The notes beneath the pieces were generated by a model that worked only from the letters and a program-made list of their open reading frames with translations, was not told the DNA's origin and made no database searches. The position numbers and the translations under genes were made by a program. DNA of 64,000 bases, taken from assembly GCA_036925085.1 (NCBI GenBank), contig JAUPFP010000017.1:1518501-1582500 (forward strand), written 5' to 3'. Position 1 is the first letter of the stretch. Each line of letters starts with the position of its first letter. Shown here piece by piece: positions 53,774 to 63,957 of the stretch. This stretch comes from Brachycybe producta (Eukaryota > Arthropoda > Diplopoda > Playtdesmida > Andrognathidae).

Positions 53774-54645
53774 CCGTACTGTAAGATGAAGCTTGCAACT
53801 TCACAGGGGTCCACAAAACAATTTAGGATTGTGTCATTTTGTCTGCTAGCAAAAGGAATGATAGCAAATATTCTCAACAGTTTCAACAAAAGGGCTGTGG
53901 CAACACACCCTGGGCAACCACAATACCATGGCAAGTTTTCCCCGTAACTTACCAGTTTGATTCGCGTTCAGGGAACGGGACCGCAGTCGAGGCTGCCTCC
54001 TGGCATGCTATCAGGTGGCGCCGGCCAACTCGGAGCTTCCCTGACTGTAAACGGCCAGACGAAAGACCAACGTGGAGCTCGATGAATGGTTCCACTGTGA
54101 ACCGGTATGAAGTGACCGGCCGACGAATGCCTGTAGAAGGTACAGGTTAAAATGAGTAAATATATTTATTACACTTATGGGAAAGTTTACATAATCTTCT
54201 GGCCAACTCGGCCTGCAGGGAAGCCCGTTATACAAAACAAATATAAAAATAAACAAATGATGGCATCGTCTGTCATCTTCCTGGAGGCCTGCTTGACCTC
54301 CAGCTATAAGATGTTGACACCTCCAGAAACCACTGTGCACTGTCCAGAATAATGGCCAGCTTGGCCATTATATCCCCCAGGCTACTCCACCTGGGGGTGG
54401 ACAGTGACAACATCTGACCTCTCACTCATTGACGCCAATGGGGAGAGGCTGCCTGGCTGCCTACTATAGCAGCCCAGCAGACGACCATCAGGAGTTTAGT
54501 CTGCTCCATCAAATTAATGAAGGAGCCTAGACTGGGTCGACAAAGGGTTTTCAAAAATGGACTTTTGCTAGTATCCCTTTTTATCAGACAAAATGACACC
54601 ATCCTAAATTTTATGCACTTCTCTGACATAAGCTTCATCTTACGG
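53774..54645. mobile_element. Long-arm inverted-repeat element X (copy Y1 in its right half)
   Basis: About 870 bp. The arms, about 100 bp long, start near GTAAGATGAAGCTT and share TTTAGGAT, GTGTCATTTTGTCTG and AGCAAAAG. The GC-rich interior includes a 103-codon frame (53839-54150) of unknown nature. The right half (about 54190-54500) recurs reversed at 61950-62500. The unoccupied Z target, the complement of ATTATTCT, lies at about 54344-54351. Confidence 0.7.
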
Positions 54646-55262
54646 TGAGGCAACTATACGTATCATATAATCGTGGACATGCAAGTTGCATTTTTTCTTA
54701 ATAATTGCCATGTATTGTGATGACCTTTTCTATTGGGGTAAAAAAAATTACGGGTTTTATTGTACAAAAAAATATTAGGTCTTTCTTAAGTAATACTTCA
54801 ATAGCGCATCTAATTTTTTTTTGGTTACATGAGTGTTCGCGGTCCTATTGTAAAAAAAAATTTAAATCGCTGACTAAGTAAGATAGGAAAATACTGGATG
54901 GTGGTGGGGTGTTTCCAAGGAAGGCAGAAATATTTTTTTTGTGGGTGGGTAATAAAACGCATGGTTCTCAATCACTTTGGCACATAATATATATTTTTTA
55001 TTCGATTTCTTATAAAAAAGACTATGATTGTTATATATGAACAGAAGTGCCTTAAACCGATATAAAAATGCGACCTCAAAAATTCCGCAAACGTATTTTT
55101 TTTTTGTCTTTTTTTCTCTCGAGTGCTACTGGGATACATAGATGGGCCACGTTTGTGACTGTTATTAGTAAAAGGTCTGCATCTGATGAGCAAGTATTAT
55201 GTAGAAAATGTTTGAGAATTTTTAAAATTTTCTGTAAAATGAATGACAGCATTACTGTGTAT
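54646..55262. other. Unassigned stretch
   Basis: No gene recognised. Confidence 0.3.
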
Positions 55263-55774
55263 CATGGGCGCCCGCACATATAGGGGCAAGGTGGGGCGGT
55301 CACCCCCCCCCCCCCCACCACCACCACCTTCTAAAGCCATTTTTAATGTACAACATTTTTATTTTTGAAATTTGAAATAATGATGTAAAATAAAAATTTT
55401 GACAAGTTGAAGAACTGTTTTGGTTATTGTCCAAAAATGCTGACAGGCTGTGGTTCATGTTGGTTCATGAAAATTAATGAAAGTTTTGTTTCTGAAGCAG
55501 TTGATAAATTTTTCAGAAAACCATCTCGACAGACACTACTTTTTAATGAGGCTGTACCGATCACACTTTTTTTTACCGAGCTAATACCGAACCAATCACA
55601 CACAAAAAAAAATTGGCATGCCGATCGATTTAACTGAACCGATCATGCCGATTTTGGCTGCTTGCGTCGGCCAAGAGAGAAGCGATTCGCACAACAACGT
55701 ATGGAAAAAAGTTAAATTATAATTTTCGTGTTTACAAGCTTACAAGCCTGGGTGTGCGCAAGACAACAATTTTC

Positions 55775-56365
55775 ACTAGCGTTTGCCCATTAGAATTAGC
55801 AGAGCGCATGCGCATTACCATCTTATCGTTTTATATAGGAAAACCTAACCAAACCTATAGTGAACGTCTAGACCTGTGCGCCGTAGCATATTGATCGGCA
55901 TCGGCGGGCGAGGGTAAATACGAGCAGTGGCGACTACCGGTGTCTGGAATTGAACATATCGAACAAATATATCGATTTATCAATATATTGAATGAGGTAA
56001 TTATCGATATAAATTGAAATCGATAAATATCGAATATGGTATCATTTCATTCCTATGGCAGTTTCTGAAACAAAACCAACCAAAACAAATTTGAATTCGG
56101 CGGCCGCCAGTCATACACCGGCGGCGAGTGGCGGCGGGTTTTTAAAAAAAAGTACAAGCGGCGAGCGGCGGCGTTTTTTGCTTCAAAAACACCGGCGGCG
56201 GCGGTTTCGCCCGGCGGCGCACAGGTCTATGAACGTCTCATCGGCAGTTTTCATTGGTGATCAATAGATGGCGCTGCTAACGCAATTCTGCAATCACTTT
56301 CCTATATAAAACGATAAGATGGTAATGCGCATGCGCTCTGCTAATTCTAATGTGCAAACGCTAGT
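55775..56365. mobile_element. Family Z element, copy Z1, third level
   Basis: 591 bp including AA. Terminal arms of about 65 bp start ACTAGCGTTTGCCCATTAGA and include GAGCGCATGCGCATTACC and ATAAAACGATAAGATGG. Perfect 8-bp TSD CAATTTTC at 55767-55774 and 56366-56373. Second copy Z2 at 62131-62361. Confidence 0.9.
55869..56229. mobile_element. Element AA, innermost level, inside Z1
   Basis: 361 bp with perfect 15-bp terminal repeats TAGACCTGTGCGCCG and perfect 8-bp TSD TGAACGTC (55861-55868, 56230-56237). Z2 shows the unoccupied site. The interior has a GGCGGC-rich right side and an ATCGAT-rich left side. The 70-codon frame is incidental. Confidence 0.9.
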
Positions 56366-56811
56366 CAATTTTCTTTTAAAGATGAATTAGTGATAAAATT
56401 GGCAATAAATTGATTTGACCCTCCACCACTGCCGTTTTATCGGGGAGCAGATCTAATTGTTGAGTGTGGAAATCAGTTAAAATTTGTTCGCCTATCCGAT
56501 TTTAGCCGATTAGCAGTAAATCGGTAAAAATCGGTTCAGCAAAATCGGGCTCGGTACAGCTTTACTTTTTAAGGATACAAATACTGGAAATTAAGTTTCT
56601 TTAAAAAAAAACTTCAGTTGTTTTATTTTGCTTTTATGTCTATTATTTGTTTACCTAATAATTAATAAAAAAATATGAATACTTTAAATCACTCAATTCT
56701 GTGAGCCACCTGTTAGGGTCATAATAGTATGGGCTAATAGTTTTTTTAGTTCATAATAGTAGCTTGGGAATTACCCCCCCCCCCCATGAAATTATCCTGC
56801 GGGCGCCACTG

Positions 56812-57414
56812 TTGTGTAAGTGTCTTGTGAAATCGTATTCCGCCCGAGTATAGTTGGCACCCCTGAAAAGCATGAGGATAAAACTGTTGGACATTCCTTC
56901 CAGGTGTTTGAGATGTTTTCTTGAAGTCATTCATGCATTTCATAATATCAAGTCTCCTCTTAATTCACCTGGGTGTGATATTTTTTTTTCTTATACAAGT
57001 GTAAAATTATACATTCTGAACTAAATGGTGTCTTTTTTTAAAGAAACAATGAAAAAACAAAAAACAAGTCTAAGGGTAGATAGCAAGCGTGACGTGCAAG
57101 TCCCACTTTACAGTAGTCTACAGAGATTTGTGATCGAAAAAAGGCAACTTTTTTTAGCCCCCCCCCCCCCCCCCCCATTTCACTTTAAACACTTAACGCT
57201 TTTCTATGAAAACCACATTTTTCATTCGTATCATTATGCCATAAAGCAAGAAAAACACACTTACACACCTTTTTCTTGTTCCGCAAAAAAATATTCCTAT
57301 AAAAATTCGGAGGTCGTTTTTTTTTAATGTAACATTTTTCTGTCATGATTTTTTTTAAACTATTTAAACTGAACTTTTTATTTTTTATTTTCAAAGTCAT
57401 GTTTCTATTACATG
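56812..57414. other. Unassigned stretch
   Basis: Poly-C run at 57160-57176. No gene. Confidence 0.3.
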
Positions 57415-57544
57415 TACAGGGTGAGGTAGAAAATAAAAGTGAGGTTGATTTTTGAAAATGTAAAAAGTGCTTTTAGGTAGCTGCAGACCAACGCAACAGA
57501 CCTTGCTAACTGAACCATGTAGTGATATGACATACAGGTGTTAG

Positions 57545-58137
57545 TTAAAGAAATCATATTACCGCCAGAAATTTTTTTGCCAAAATATTGTAAACGATTT
57601 ACCAAAACGATTTTTTAAAATTTAAAATAATTTATTAATATAATTTTAAAAAAAATTAAAAATCAGTTGACTTCATGTAAATGAAGTTTATCAGATAGAT
57701 GCGCCACCAAACAACAGACATTGACAACAAAACCCCCTAAAGTCTACTCCTCTACTCGAATTCTGATATGTTGCAATCACCTCACATTACTTTCATTTGT
57801 AAGTACCATGGATTTAATATTTGAATTTATTCCACGTGAAAGGTTGTATTGAGTTGAATATGAATAGGGAATACATGTATTTGATTAAGGAATTCTGGAA
57901 ATGTGAGGTGACAACCTTTGCCACAAAAATGGTGGGGGGGGGGGGAACTTTCGTTTTGGAAATTTTAAATGGCGGCGTTTCGTGATTCAGGAAAAGTCAC
58001 TTCATTTTTAAGTTTTTCTATGGTTTTATTGACTTATTTTAAAATTTAAATATCGTTTTGACAATCGTTGGGTAAGTCTTGACAATATTTTGAAAAGAAA
58101 TTTCTGGCCTACCCGCCAATAGGCTTTTAGGTCTCAC
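57545..58137. mobile_element. Family Q element, copy Q2
   Basis: Inverted halves (57570-57690 and 57990-58115) share CCAGAAATTT, CAAAATATTGT, ACGATT and TCAATAAAACCAT-type sequence with Q1. Outer ends are less well matched, so boundaries are approximate. Poly-G near 57933. Confidence 0.55.
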
Positions 58138-58289
58138 AGCAAAAGTTTTATCAGTTTTTTTAAACTACTCATAGATGAACATAGATGACCGGGCGTCGCG
58201 TGCACACTGTGAGGATTTCGTCTGTTACAAGGCCCGAGCACCAAATGGGTTGCTTCCGAAAACCGTCCCCACTGCAAAACGCACAGAAG

Positions 58290-59060
58290 GGCTTCTTTGA
58301 GGTGCTTGTTCATGTAGCACAGACACATGCACTCTTGAAGAAGTGTAATCCCACTGAAATTCATAAAGGCACAGTCACAATAGGCTGGTTTACAAGCCGC
58401 TAGTTGCTGCTGGCTATTAGCAGCAACAGCAAGCAGCAGCTGCTTTGGGTTCACACTTGTCCAGTCACTGCTGGAATTAGCAGTGCAAGTCATCCAATCA
58501 CCGTCTTGCAAAAACACAAACTCTAACAACAACCAACCCAAGCAGTGGAGTTTCAACTACCACTAGTGCCACTACTAGCAACAAAAAGTTCACACTAGAT
58601 GGCAGCAGCAGGAAGGGAGTCACATGACCAGCTGGTAGCTACAAAAGTTGGACATGTCCAACTTCACCAGCCGCTGTTAAAATCACTAGCCCGCTAGAGA
58701 AAGCAGCTGCTAGTAGCAGTTCAGACTATGCTGCTAGAGCGCTGCAACCAGCCAGCAGCAACCAGCGGCTGGGAAACCAGCCTAGTGTGACTGTGCCATA
58801 AGCAAGTGTGTGATGTTTATGGCAAGAAGGTTATTTCGAGGCAAGCAGTCTGGGAAACGGTGCGAAATGTTCGAGAATGGCTGTAGTGACATCACTGACG
58901 ACGATCGCGCTGGTAGATCAAGCACATCAACAACAGCTGACAATTTTCTGTGCGTTGATGAAATGATTCAATCAAACCGACAAATAACAGTTGATGAAAT
59001 CGCTGAGACAATGGGTATTTCTCATGGCAGTACTCAACAAATCACCAGAACTGGTGTTCA
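58290..59060 (+). pseudogene. Mariner transposase N-terminal region, interrupted by V and frameshifted
   Basis: Three pieces are readable. Before V: LLKKCNPTEIH (to 58375). After V: KQVCDVYGKKVISRQAVW, ending at a stop at 58884-58886. Then in the next frame: DDDRAGRSSTSTT and QITVDEIAETMGISHGS (to about 59040). The order (first helix-turn-helix, D-D-R-x-G-R-x-S linker, second helix-turn-helix) is that of mariner transposases. The catalytic DDD domain is absent, so it is inactive by truncation, frameshift and insertion. Confidence 0.8.
58377..58798. mobile_element. PIF/Harbinger-like MITE V, inserted in mariner coding sequence
   Basis: 422 bp, AGGCACAGTCACAATAGG to CCTAGTGTGACTGTGCCA, with CAGCAG/GCTGCT-rich arms. 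TAA occurs at 58374-58376 and 58799-58801; one copy belongs to the mariner ATT-CAT-AAG codons. TAA duplication and these ends fit PIF/Harbinger (inference). The 140-codon minus frame through it is incidental. Confidence 0.8.
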
Positions 59061-59290
59061 CATGCCCCTTGTATTTTAATTATATTGTTATTTTTAAATC
59101 TGAGACTAATTATTGATATTTTTAGAACAGGTGGGTGGCGTTAGGGCTGTGGAGTCGTAGTCGGTGGAGTCGTTCATTTTTGTTAGGAGTCGGAGTCGGT
59201 ATAAAGTAAACGACTTGGACTCCAAAAGAAAAATGATTGACTGAACATCAAAATTGAGTCTTAAAGATGCAGCAATATTGACGTACCCAA

Positions 59291-59789
59291 AAGGTGGGTA
59301 TACACTTGCGAGCCGAGCGGCTCGCAAACCGCTTGTGAACCTGTGTCGAACCAAGTTGGAACAGTGTCGAGAGCGACGAACGAACGGTTAGCGCCGATCC
59401 GCCAATTGTCGATTTTTCCGACGAACACAAAGGATTTCGCGTCAGTAGATCTGACGACGTCTTGGCGTGTTTTTCGTGCTTGCGAACAATTTCTACTTAG
59501 TTGTTGTCCATTTTTTACAGAATTGTTGTTTTTATCGGCGTGATGGCGTGGTCAGAAGAACAGGTGATTCAACTGATTGAAGTGTACGAAAGTAAACATT
59601 TGCTGTGGAATCCCAAGCATAGGGACCATTTTGAGAGAGCTGAAACGATACTACCGGTTGTTCGGCATCGGTTCGTCTGTTCCCCATGGTTCGCGGAAGG
59701 TTCGTTGCGAAAAAAATTTTGATGAACACGTCGCGAATGGCTCACAAGTGGTTCGCGAACCGTTCGGCTCGCAAGTGTATACCCACCTT
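59291..59789 (+). mobile_element. Element P, nested in O
   Basis: 499 bp. Inverted arms of about 50 bp start AAGGTGGGTATACACTTGCG and continue AGCCGA.CGG.TCGC. It carries the MADF-like frame at 59543-59722. The TSD is unclear. Probably a deletion derivative of a PIF/Harbinger-type element (inference from MADF content). Confidence 0.7.
59543..59722 (+). CDS. MADF-like N-terminal fragment in element P
   Basis: ATG at 59543, 59 codons. The first 28 residues, WSEEQVIQLIEVYESKHLLW and then NPKHRDHF, look like the start of a MADF (Myb/SANT-like DNA-binding) domain. In animal PIF/Harbinger elements this domain is found in the accessory Myb-like protein that accompanies the transposase. After about residue 30 the frame runs into subterminal repeat and ends, so the domain is incomplete and unlikely to function. 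Host MADF genes also exist, but this one lies between transposon ends. Confidence 0.55.
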   Translation: MAWSEEQVIQLIEVYESKHLLWNPKHRDHFERAETILPVVRHRFVCSPWFAEGSLRKKF

Positions 59790-59826
59790 AAGATTATGCA
59801 AAATACCGCTCTTAACCGCTAGGTCT

Positions 59827-59963
59827 TTATCACCGACTCAGGTATCTGTGGAAAGATTATTTTCTGCTCTCTCCGAATTCTAAAATCTGATTTGAGAGCA
59901 TCGATGAAATAATCGGACATAATTGAGGCCATGATGCTATTTTTAAAGAACCAAATTCAATTC
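59827..59963 (+). pseudogene. hAT transposase C-terminal dimerisation fragment in O
   Basis: Reads LSPTQVSVERLFSALSEF, and in a shifted frame ILKSDLRASMK then DIIEAMMLFLKNQ. These match the characteristic end of the hAT C-terminal dimerisation domain (S-V-E-R-x-F-S, L-R-x-x-M). At least one frameshift and one in-frame stop are present. The catalytic core is missing. Confidence 0.75.
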
Positions 59964-60253
59964 AATTTAAATTAAATTCGATTAAAATGTACAAATTATT
60001 TTTGAATAAATACATAATGTTGATTTAGTTTCAGTTGTTTTTATTTTTGTTTGTCGGACTCAGTCGAAGTCGTCGTAGTGGAGTCGGAGACGAATTACAA
60101 ATTTTAAATTACAGGACAATCGAACAATTATGTAACGACTCTACAGTCCTAGACGGCGTGCTATGTTTAATCCTTTCTTATGATGTTGACATAATTAATG
60201 AGCAAATTTTTGCTGGTTTTTCGGCAACTGACGTTTTGTTGCCCCACCTTGTA

Positions 60254-60839
60254 TAAACTTTGATATTGTAGGTTTTGTTTTTTTCTTCCATAGATTTATG
60301 ATTTTGCTTGCTGGTCAGGCGTCCGTCCATCTCCCGTTGCGTCTTCACAATGCAACTCAGGTGTTGCATCTCAAACCTAAAACCAAAATTACTTTTTTCT
60401 TATTTTTTGAGGGGATTTTGTTGAGAAAAAAAAATATACGATTTTAAAACGTAGCGCACGTCCTTTTTTTTTTTCTCTCTCTTTCTTGAAATATTTCTTT
60501 TGGCATTTTTTCTCGCTTACAAAACAGTTTTCGTTTCCTTGCTATTAATCTACTCTGCAGATATTATAGGATGGCAGTTCCTGATTTTTGTAATAAGTTA
60601 CTTTTTTCTGTTCTCCGAGTTTCTTTCATTTATTTTGCTCAGTTTTGACGGTTTTTTTCGGGGGGCTTTTTTGCTTTTTGCTTTTCTTTTTTTTTTTGTT
60701 CAAAAGTGATGATGGTCAGATGATGGAAAAGATGAACAGATGTGATATTGCAATGGTTGACTTTTTCTTGTCACATTCTTTACAAAAATTTGTCAGATTT
60801 TTTTTTTCTGTTAAGAAATACAAAGTTTTTTAAACTATC
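60254..60839. other. Unassigned T-rich stretch
   Basis: Phe-rich frames only; no gene recognised. Confidence 0.3.
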
Positions 60840-60847
60840 TTTTATAG

Positions 60848-61227
60848 CAAGCATGTCAAACTCGCGGTCCGTGGGCCGCATGCGGCCCACAACAAATATA
60901 TTTGTGGCCCACAACGAATATCTTTGTGGCCCAGCCCCTGTCAGACCCAGGATTACTGACATTCAACTGGGGTCAGTTTTGAAAGTAATCACTGCGAACA
61001 AGATTTCCTCTCCGAAGTTGGAAAGATTGTAGCAGAGAAGAGATGCCAAGTGTCAAATGAAGAAAACATTAATTTTACCGTTGTCCATGTTCGTTTTTAA
61101 TACTGTACTTTTCGAAATAAACCTGCGTTTCTATAAAAATTGAAGTTTTTGTTTTTTTTCGGCCCACATAAACTTAGACCTTGTTTTTTATTTGGTCCGT
61201 GTTAAGCCTTTGGGTTTGACATGCTTG
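60848..61227 (+). mobile_element. hAT family N element, copy N3
   Basis: 380 bp, CAAGCATGTCAAACTCGCGG to GGGTTTGACATGCTTG. Flanks TTTTATAG (60840-60847) and CTTTATAG (61228-61235) are an 8-bp TSD with one mismatch. TGCGGCCCAC repeats follow the left end. It carries the transposase tail at 60955-61070. Confidence 0.9.
60955..61070 (+). pseudogene. hAT transposase C-terminus in N3, frameshifted
   Basis: TDIQLGSVLKVITANKISS and KLERL are followed by a stop at 61030-61032. In the next frame it continues AEKRCQVS. Homologous to N4, where the frame is open to its natural stop. This shows that family N descends from an autonomous hAT. Confidence 0.65.
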
Positions 61228-61235
61228 CTTTATAG

Positions 61236-61781
61236 GATAAACTTTGTATGCTATCAGTAACTTATCTCTCATTTGATTGGTGATAGTGACAAGTTAAAAA
61301 GTCTTAAATAGGACATTCTGATCTATGTGATAATGATTTGAAGTCTTTTTTTTTTTTTGGAAGTATTTCTTCTTTGGCTGTGAAACTTTCAATTGTTATA
61401 GGGTATCTTTAACTGTAGAAAAGTGACTCGGTTTTATTTTTAATCTCAGAATATTTTTTTAATACAGATTTTAAAATTTTTGTCCGACTTTTTGTCGTCA
61501 TTTATCACACATATAGTTAACAAAATATTTCGTTTTGACACATTTCTATTTATGTCGTCTCTTTGAGTAGGATGACAATCAGGGGTTTTGAGAAAACCCG
61601 GGCGTTTACAGTTAAATGGCAGCACATTGGGTTAAACACTCTGGTTAAAACTGACAAAAACGGATGAAACATTTAGTAACCGATAAATTACCAATGTTAT
61701 TGTACCACTGCAATTGCCATTAGAGTAAAAAGGTCTCTTGTTATCAACTAACACGAGCCTAACGTGTACCATAACATTAAG
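61236..61781. other. Unassigned stretch
   Basis: No gene recognised. Confidence 0.3.
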
Positions 61782-61930
61782 AGGCTACATCACAAAATTA
61801 CTTCGAAAAATCTTCCGCAAAGAGCGCTAGCATTGTTTTTCTATGGAACCCATAGACCCAATGTTAAAAATGGGTTAAAAATTGGTAAGTATGGTTCTAT
61901 TTTTAAAATCGCGAGTTTCTAACTCTTGCC
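61782..61930. mobile_element. Family C element, copy C5 (internally deleted)
   Basis: TTAAGAGGCTACATCACAAA and GAGCGCTAGCATTG, then directly GGTAAGTATGG and TCGCGAGTTTCTAACTC. The middle and the second arm are missing. Confidence 0.75.
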
Positions 61931-61949
61931 TCCTTTATGTATTTGAAGG

Positions 61950-62500
61950 AGCAAACTAAAATCCTGATTGTCGTCTGCTAGGCTGCTACAGTAGGCTGCC
62001 AGGTGGACGCCATATTGGTGCCAGCAGGCCTCTCCTTATTGGAGTCAATGGGTGAGAGGTCAGTTGTCACCGTCCACCTCCAGGTGGAGTAGCCTGGGGG
62101 GGGTATAATGGCCAGGCCGGCCATTATTCTACTAGCGTTTGCCCATTAGAATTAGCAGAGCGCATGCGCATTACCATCTTATTGTTTTATATAGGAAAGG
62201 GATTGCAGATTTGCGTTAGCAGCGACATTTATTGATCACCAATGGAAACTGCCGATGAGACGTTCACTATAGGTTTGGTTAGGTTAGGTTAGTTTTCCTA
62301 TATAAAACGATAAGATGGTAATGCGCATGCGCTCTGCTAATTCTAATGGGCAAACGCTAGTATTATTCTGGACAGTGTACAGTGGTTTCTGAGGAGGACA
62401 AGAACCTTGCAGCTGGAGGCTAGGTCGGCGTCCAGATTATGACAGAGTTCGTCAATTGTTTTACTTTCATGTTTTATATAACGGGCTTCTCTGCTAGCAG
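61950..62500. mobile_element. Family X/Y fragment, copy Y2, interrupted by Z2
   Basis: Reverse complement of about 54190-54500, with landmarks GTCGTCTGCTAGGCTGCT, GTGAGAGGTCAG and CCAGGTGGAGTAGCCTGG. Z2 splits it at ATTATTCT. The rest of X was not found here. Confidence 0.7.
62131..62361. mobile_element. Family Z MITE, copy Z2, nested in Y2
   Basis: 231 bp, the same 65-bp arms as Z1, perfect 8-bp TSD ATTATTCT at 62123-62130 and 62362-62369. It lacks AA and has an intact TAGTGAACGTCTCATC site (reverse), making it the empty-site reference for AA. Confidence 0.95.
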
Positions 62501-63456
62501 AATTTGTAGATTGCTGCCGAGGCAATCTGCAGATTGACTGATTCCGCAGATTGATAGTTAACATATACATAATACAATATATAAAAAAAGAATCTCTTGA
62601 TTTATGTCTTGTTTCTTTTCTATAACATGATTTTCTCTAAAATTTCCACATGTTACATCAAATGCTAAAATCCTCCTTTCTTAAGGTTGTAAGGTGGGGG
62701 GGGGATTGGGATAGTGATGTCTGTTGGGGTGGGTGGGGGTAGAAGAGTAAGAATATTTTCACCTTCTTTTAAAAGTTTGTATAGGATTTTCTACGTTTCA
62801 TGTGTGTGTCTCTCTCTAGATTCCTATAAAGTAAGAAATAAATCAAGTGTCGTTCTTTTTCGTTGAAATTCGATGCTTGAAAATGGCACGCTGTTTTAGT
62901 TTCTCGTTTTTCTGTAAGCCACCTCCAACCATCCATCCACCTACCCACTCGTGGGCTCACACTCTCACTTTTATGAAATTTACTTTATTGAGTTTTCATG
63001 ATTGAAGCGCTTTCTTTTCTAAACAGCTGCTTGTAAAAGATTTTTTGATATTAAAAAAAGAAAATCTTTCTTGCGGACATTTCTAGCTATATTTTGTTGC
63101 AGGAGGAGGGGGGAGGGTTTGTTTTATTATTTCTTCGTCTGTTTCAGTTATTAAAGAATTGAGATTTGGAATTTAATTAATAAAAAAAATGCATTTTTTT
63201 AAAACAAGGTCTGAAGTTTGTTCAAGTCTGAAGTCTTTCTATTTTTACATCAAAAAGGAATGATGTTTACATCATGATGTAATGGTAACTGCAAATACAT
63301 TAAAGTGCATGTATATATAGTTAGGCCCGCCAAGAGCGGGGCCCACAATAATTCCGGGTCGCATATTTATAGATCTTACATGATTTTGTGGCACTATAGG
63401 AAGGCGCGAGGCTTCTGCTTGTAGCTCACCTCTCATTTAATACTAATACAAATGAC
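62501..63456. other. Unassigned stretch
   Basis: G-rich tracts near 62695-62750. No gene recognised. Confidence 0.3.
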
Positions 63457-63957
63457 TGTGAATATATGCTGATCGAGTGATAGAATGACAAAAAATTGGT
63501 CAGTGCGGTTACATTTTTTAAAAACTATTTCAAAATCGAGAATTTCTAACTCTTATGTTAAACTCCATTGAGTATACGCGCTCGTAAGTAAAAAAAAAGT
63601 CAATTAAAATGTTGGTAAAAATACCTAAAAAAAGAAATTAAACCACAGTGAAGCTAATACATTGGCGCACGTGCTGATTTGTTTCTGTTTTTTTTTTTAA
63701 AAATTATTTTTAGGTATTTTTACGAGCATTTTAATGGATTTTTTTTTTGCTTACGAGCACGTACTCATTGTAGTTTAACATAGAAGTTAGAAATTCGCGA
63801 TTTTGAAATAGTTTTTAAACATGGAACCGCCGCCGCGATTGTGTATTTTAAAAATTAACATTTTTTCTTTAACATTGGGTCTATGGGCTCAATAGAAAAA
63901 CGATACTAGCGCTCTTTGTGGAGATTTTTCGAAGTAATTTCATGATGTAGCCTCTTA
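63457..63957. mobile_element. Family C element, copy C6 (left arm truncated)
   Basis: Starts within the first arm at ATATGCTGATCGAGTGAT, passes the centre (ATTGGCGCACGTGCTG) and ends with the outer end ATGATGTAGCCTCTTA. Part of the right arm is shortened. Confidence 0.75.

Larger units (their letters stand above)
55547..56564. mobile_element. hAT-like element OO, second level
   Basis: 1018 bp, TGAGGCTGTACCGATCACAC to GGGCTCGGTACAGCTTTA. CCGAT/ATCGG motifs are dense near both ends. Perfect 8-bp TSD CTTTTTAA at 55539-55546 and 56565-56572. Confidence 0.8.
55263..56811. mobile_element. hAT-like element NN, outermost of a four-level nest
   Basis: 1549 bp from CATGGGCGCCCGCA to TGCGGGCGCCACTG, with poly-C near both ends. 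The flanks CTGTGTAT (55255-55262) and TTGTGTAA (56812-56819) match at 6 of 8. About 530 bp remain when OO is set aside. A 76-codon frame near the left end is unrecognised. Confidence 0.7.
59142..60151. mobile_element. hAT element O (relic with transposase 3' end), interrupted by P
   Basis: 1010 bp, TAGGGCTGTGGAGTCGTAG to GACTCTACAGTCCTA. GGAGTCG/CGACTC motifs are repeated near both ends. Flanks GGTGGCGT (59134-59141) and GACGGCGT (60152-60159) match at 6 of 8. It holds a hAT C-terminal coding remnant and element P. Confidence 0.8.
57417..60251 (+). mobile_element. Mariner-like element relic carrying nested insertions
   Basis: Putative ends CAGGGTGAGGTAGAAAA and (reverse) CAAGGTGGGGCAACAAA match at 12 of 17 positions and are flanked by TA. 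Between them lie broken mariner transposase coding sequence and insertions Q2, V and O (with P). Without these, the element would be roughly 0.8 kb, shorter than an intact mariner, and the catalytic part is missing. Confidence 0.5.

Noticed and set aside
53839-54150. 103-codon GC-rich frame inside X
   Set aside because: No recognisable domain, and it lies between the arms of an inverted-repeat element; could be a transposase remnant but this cannot be shown.
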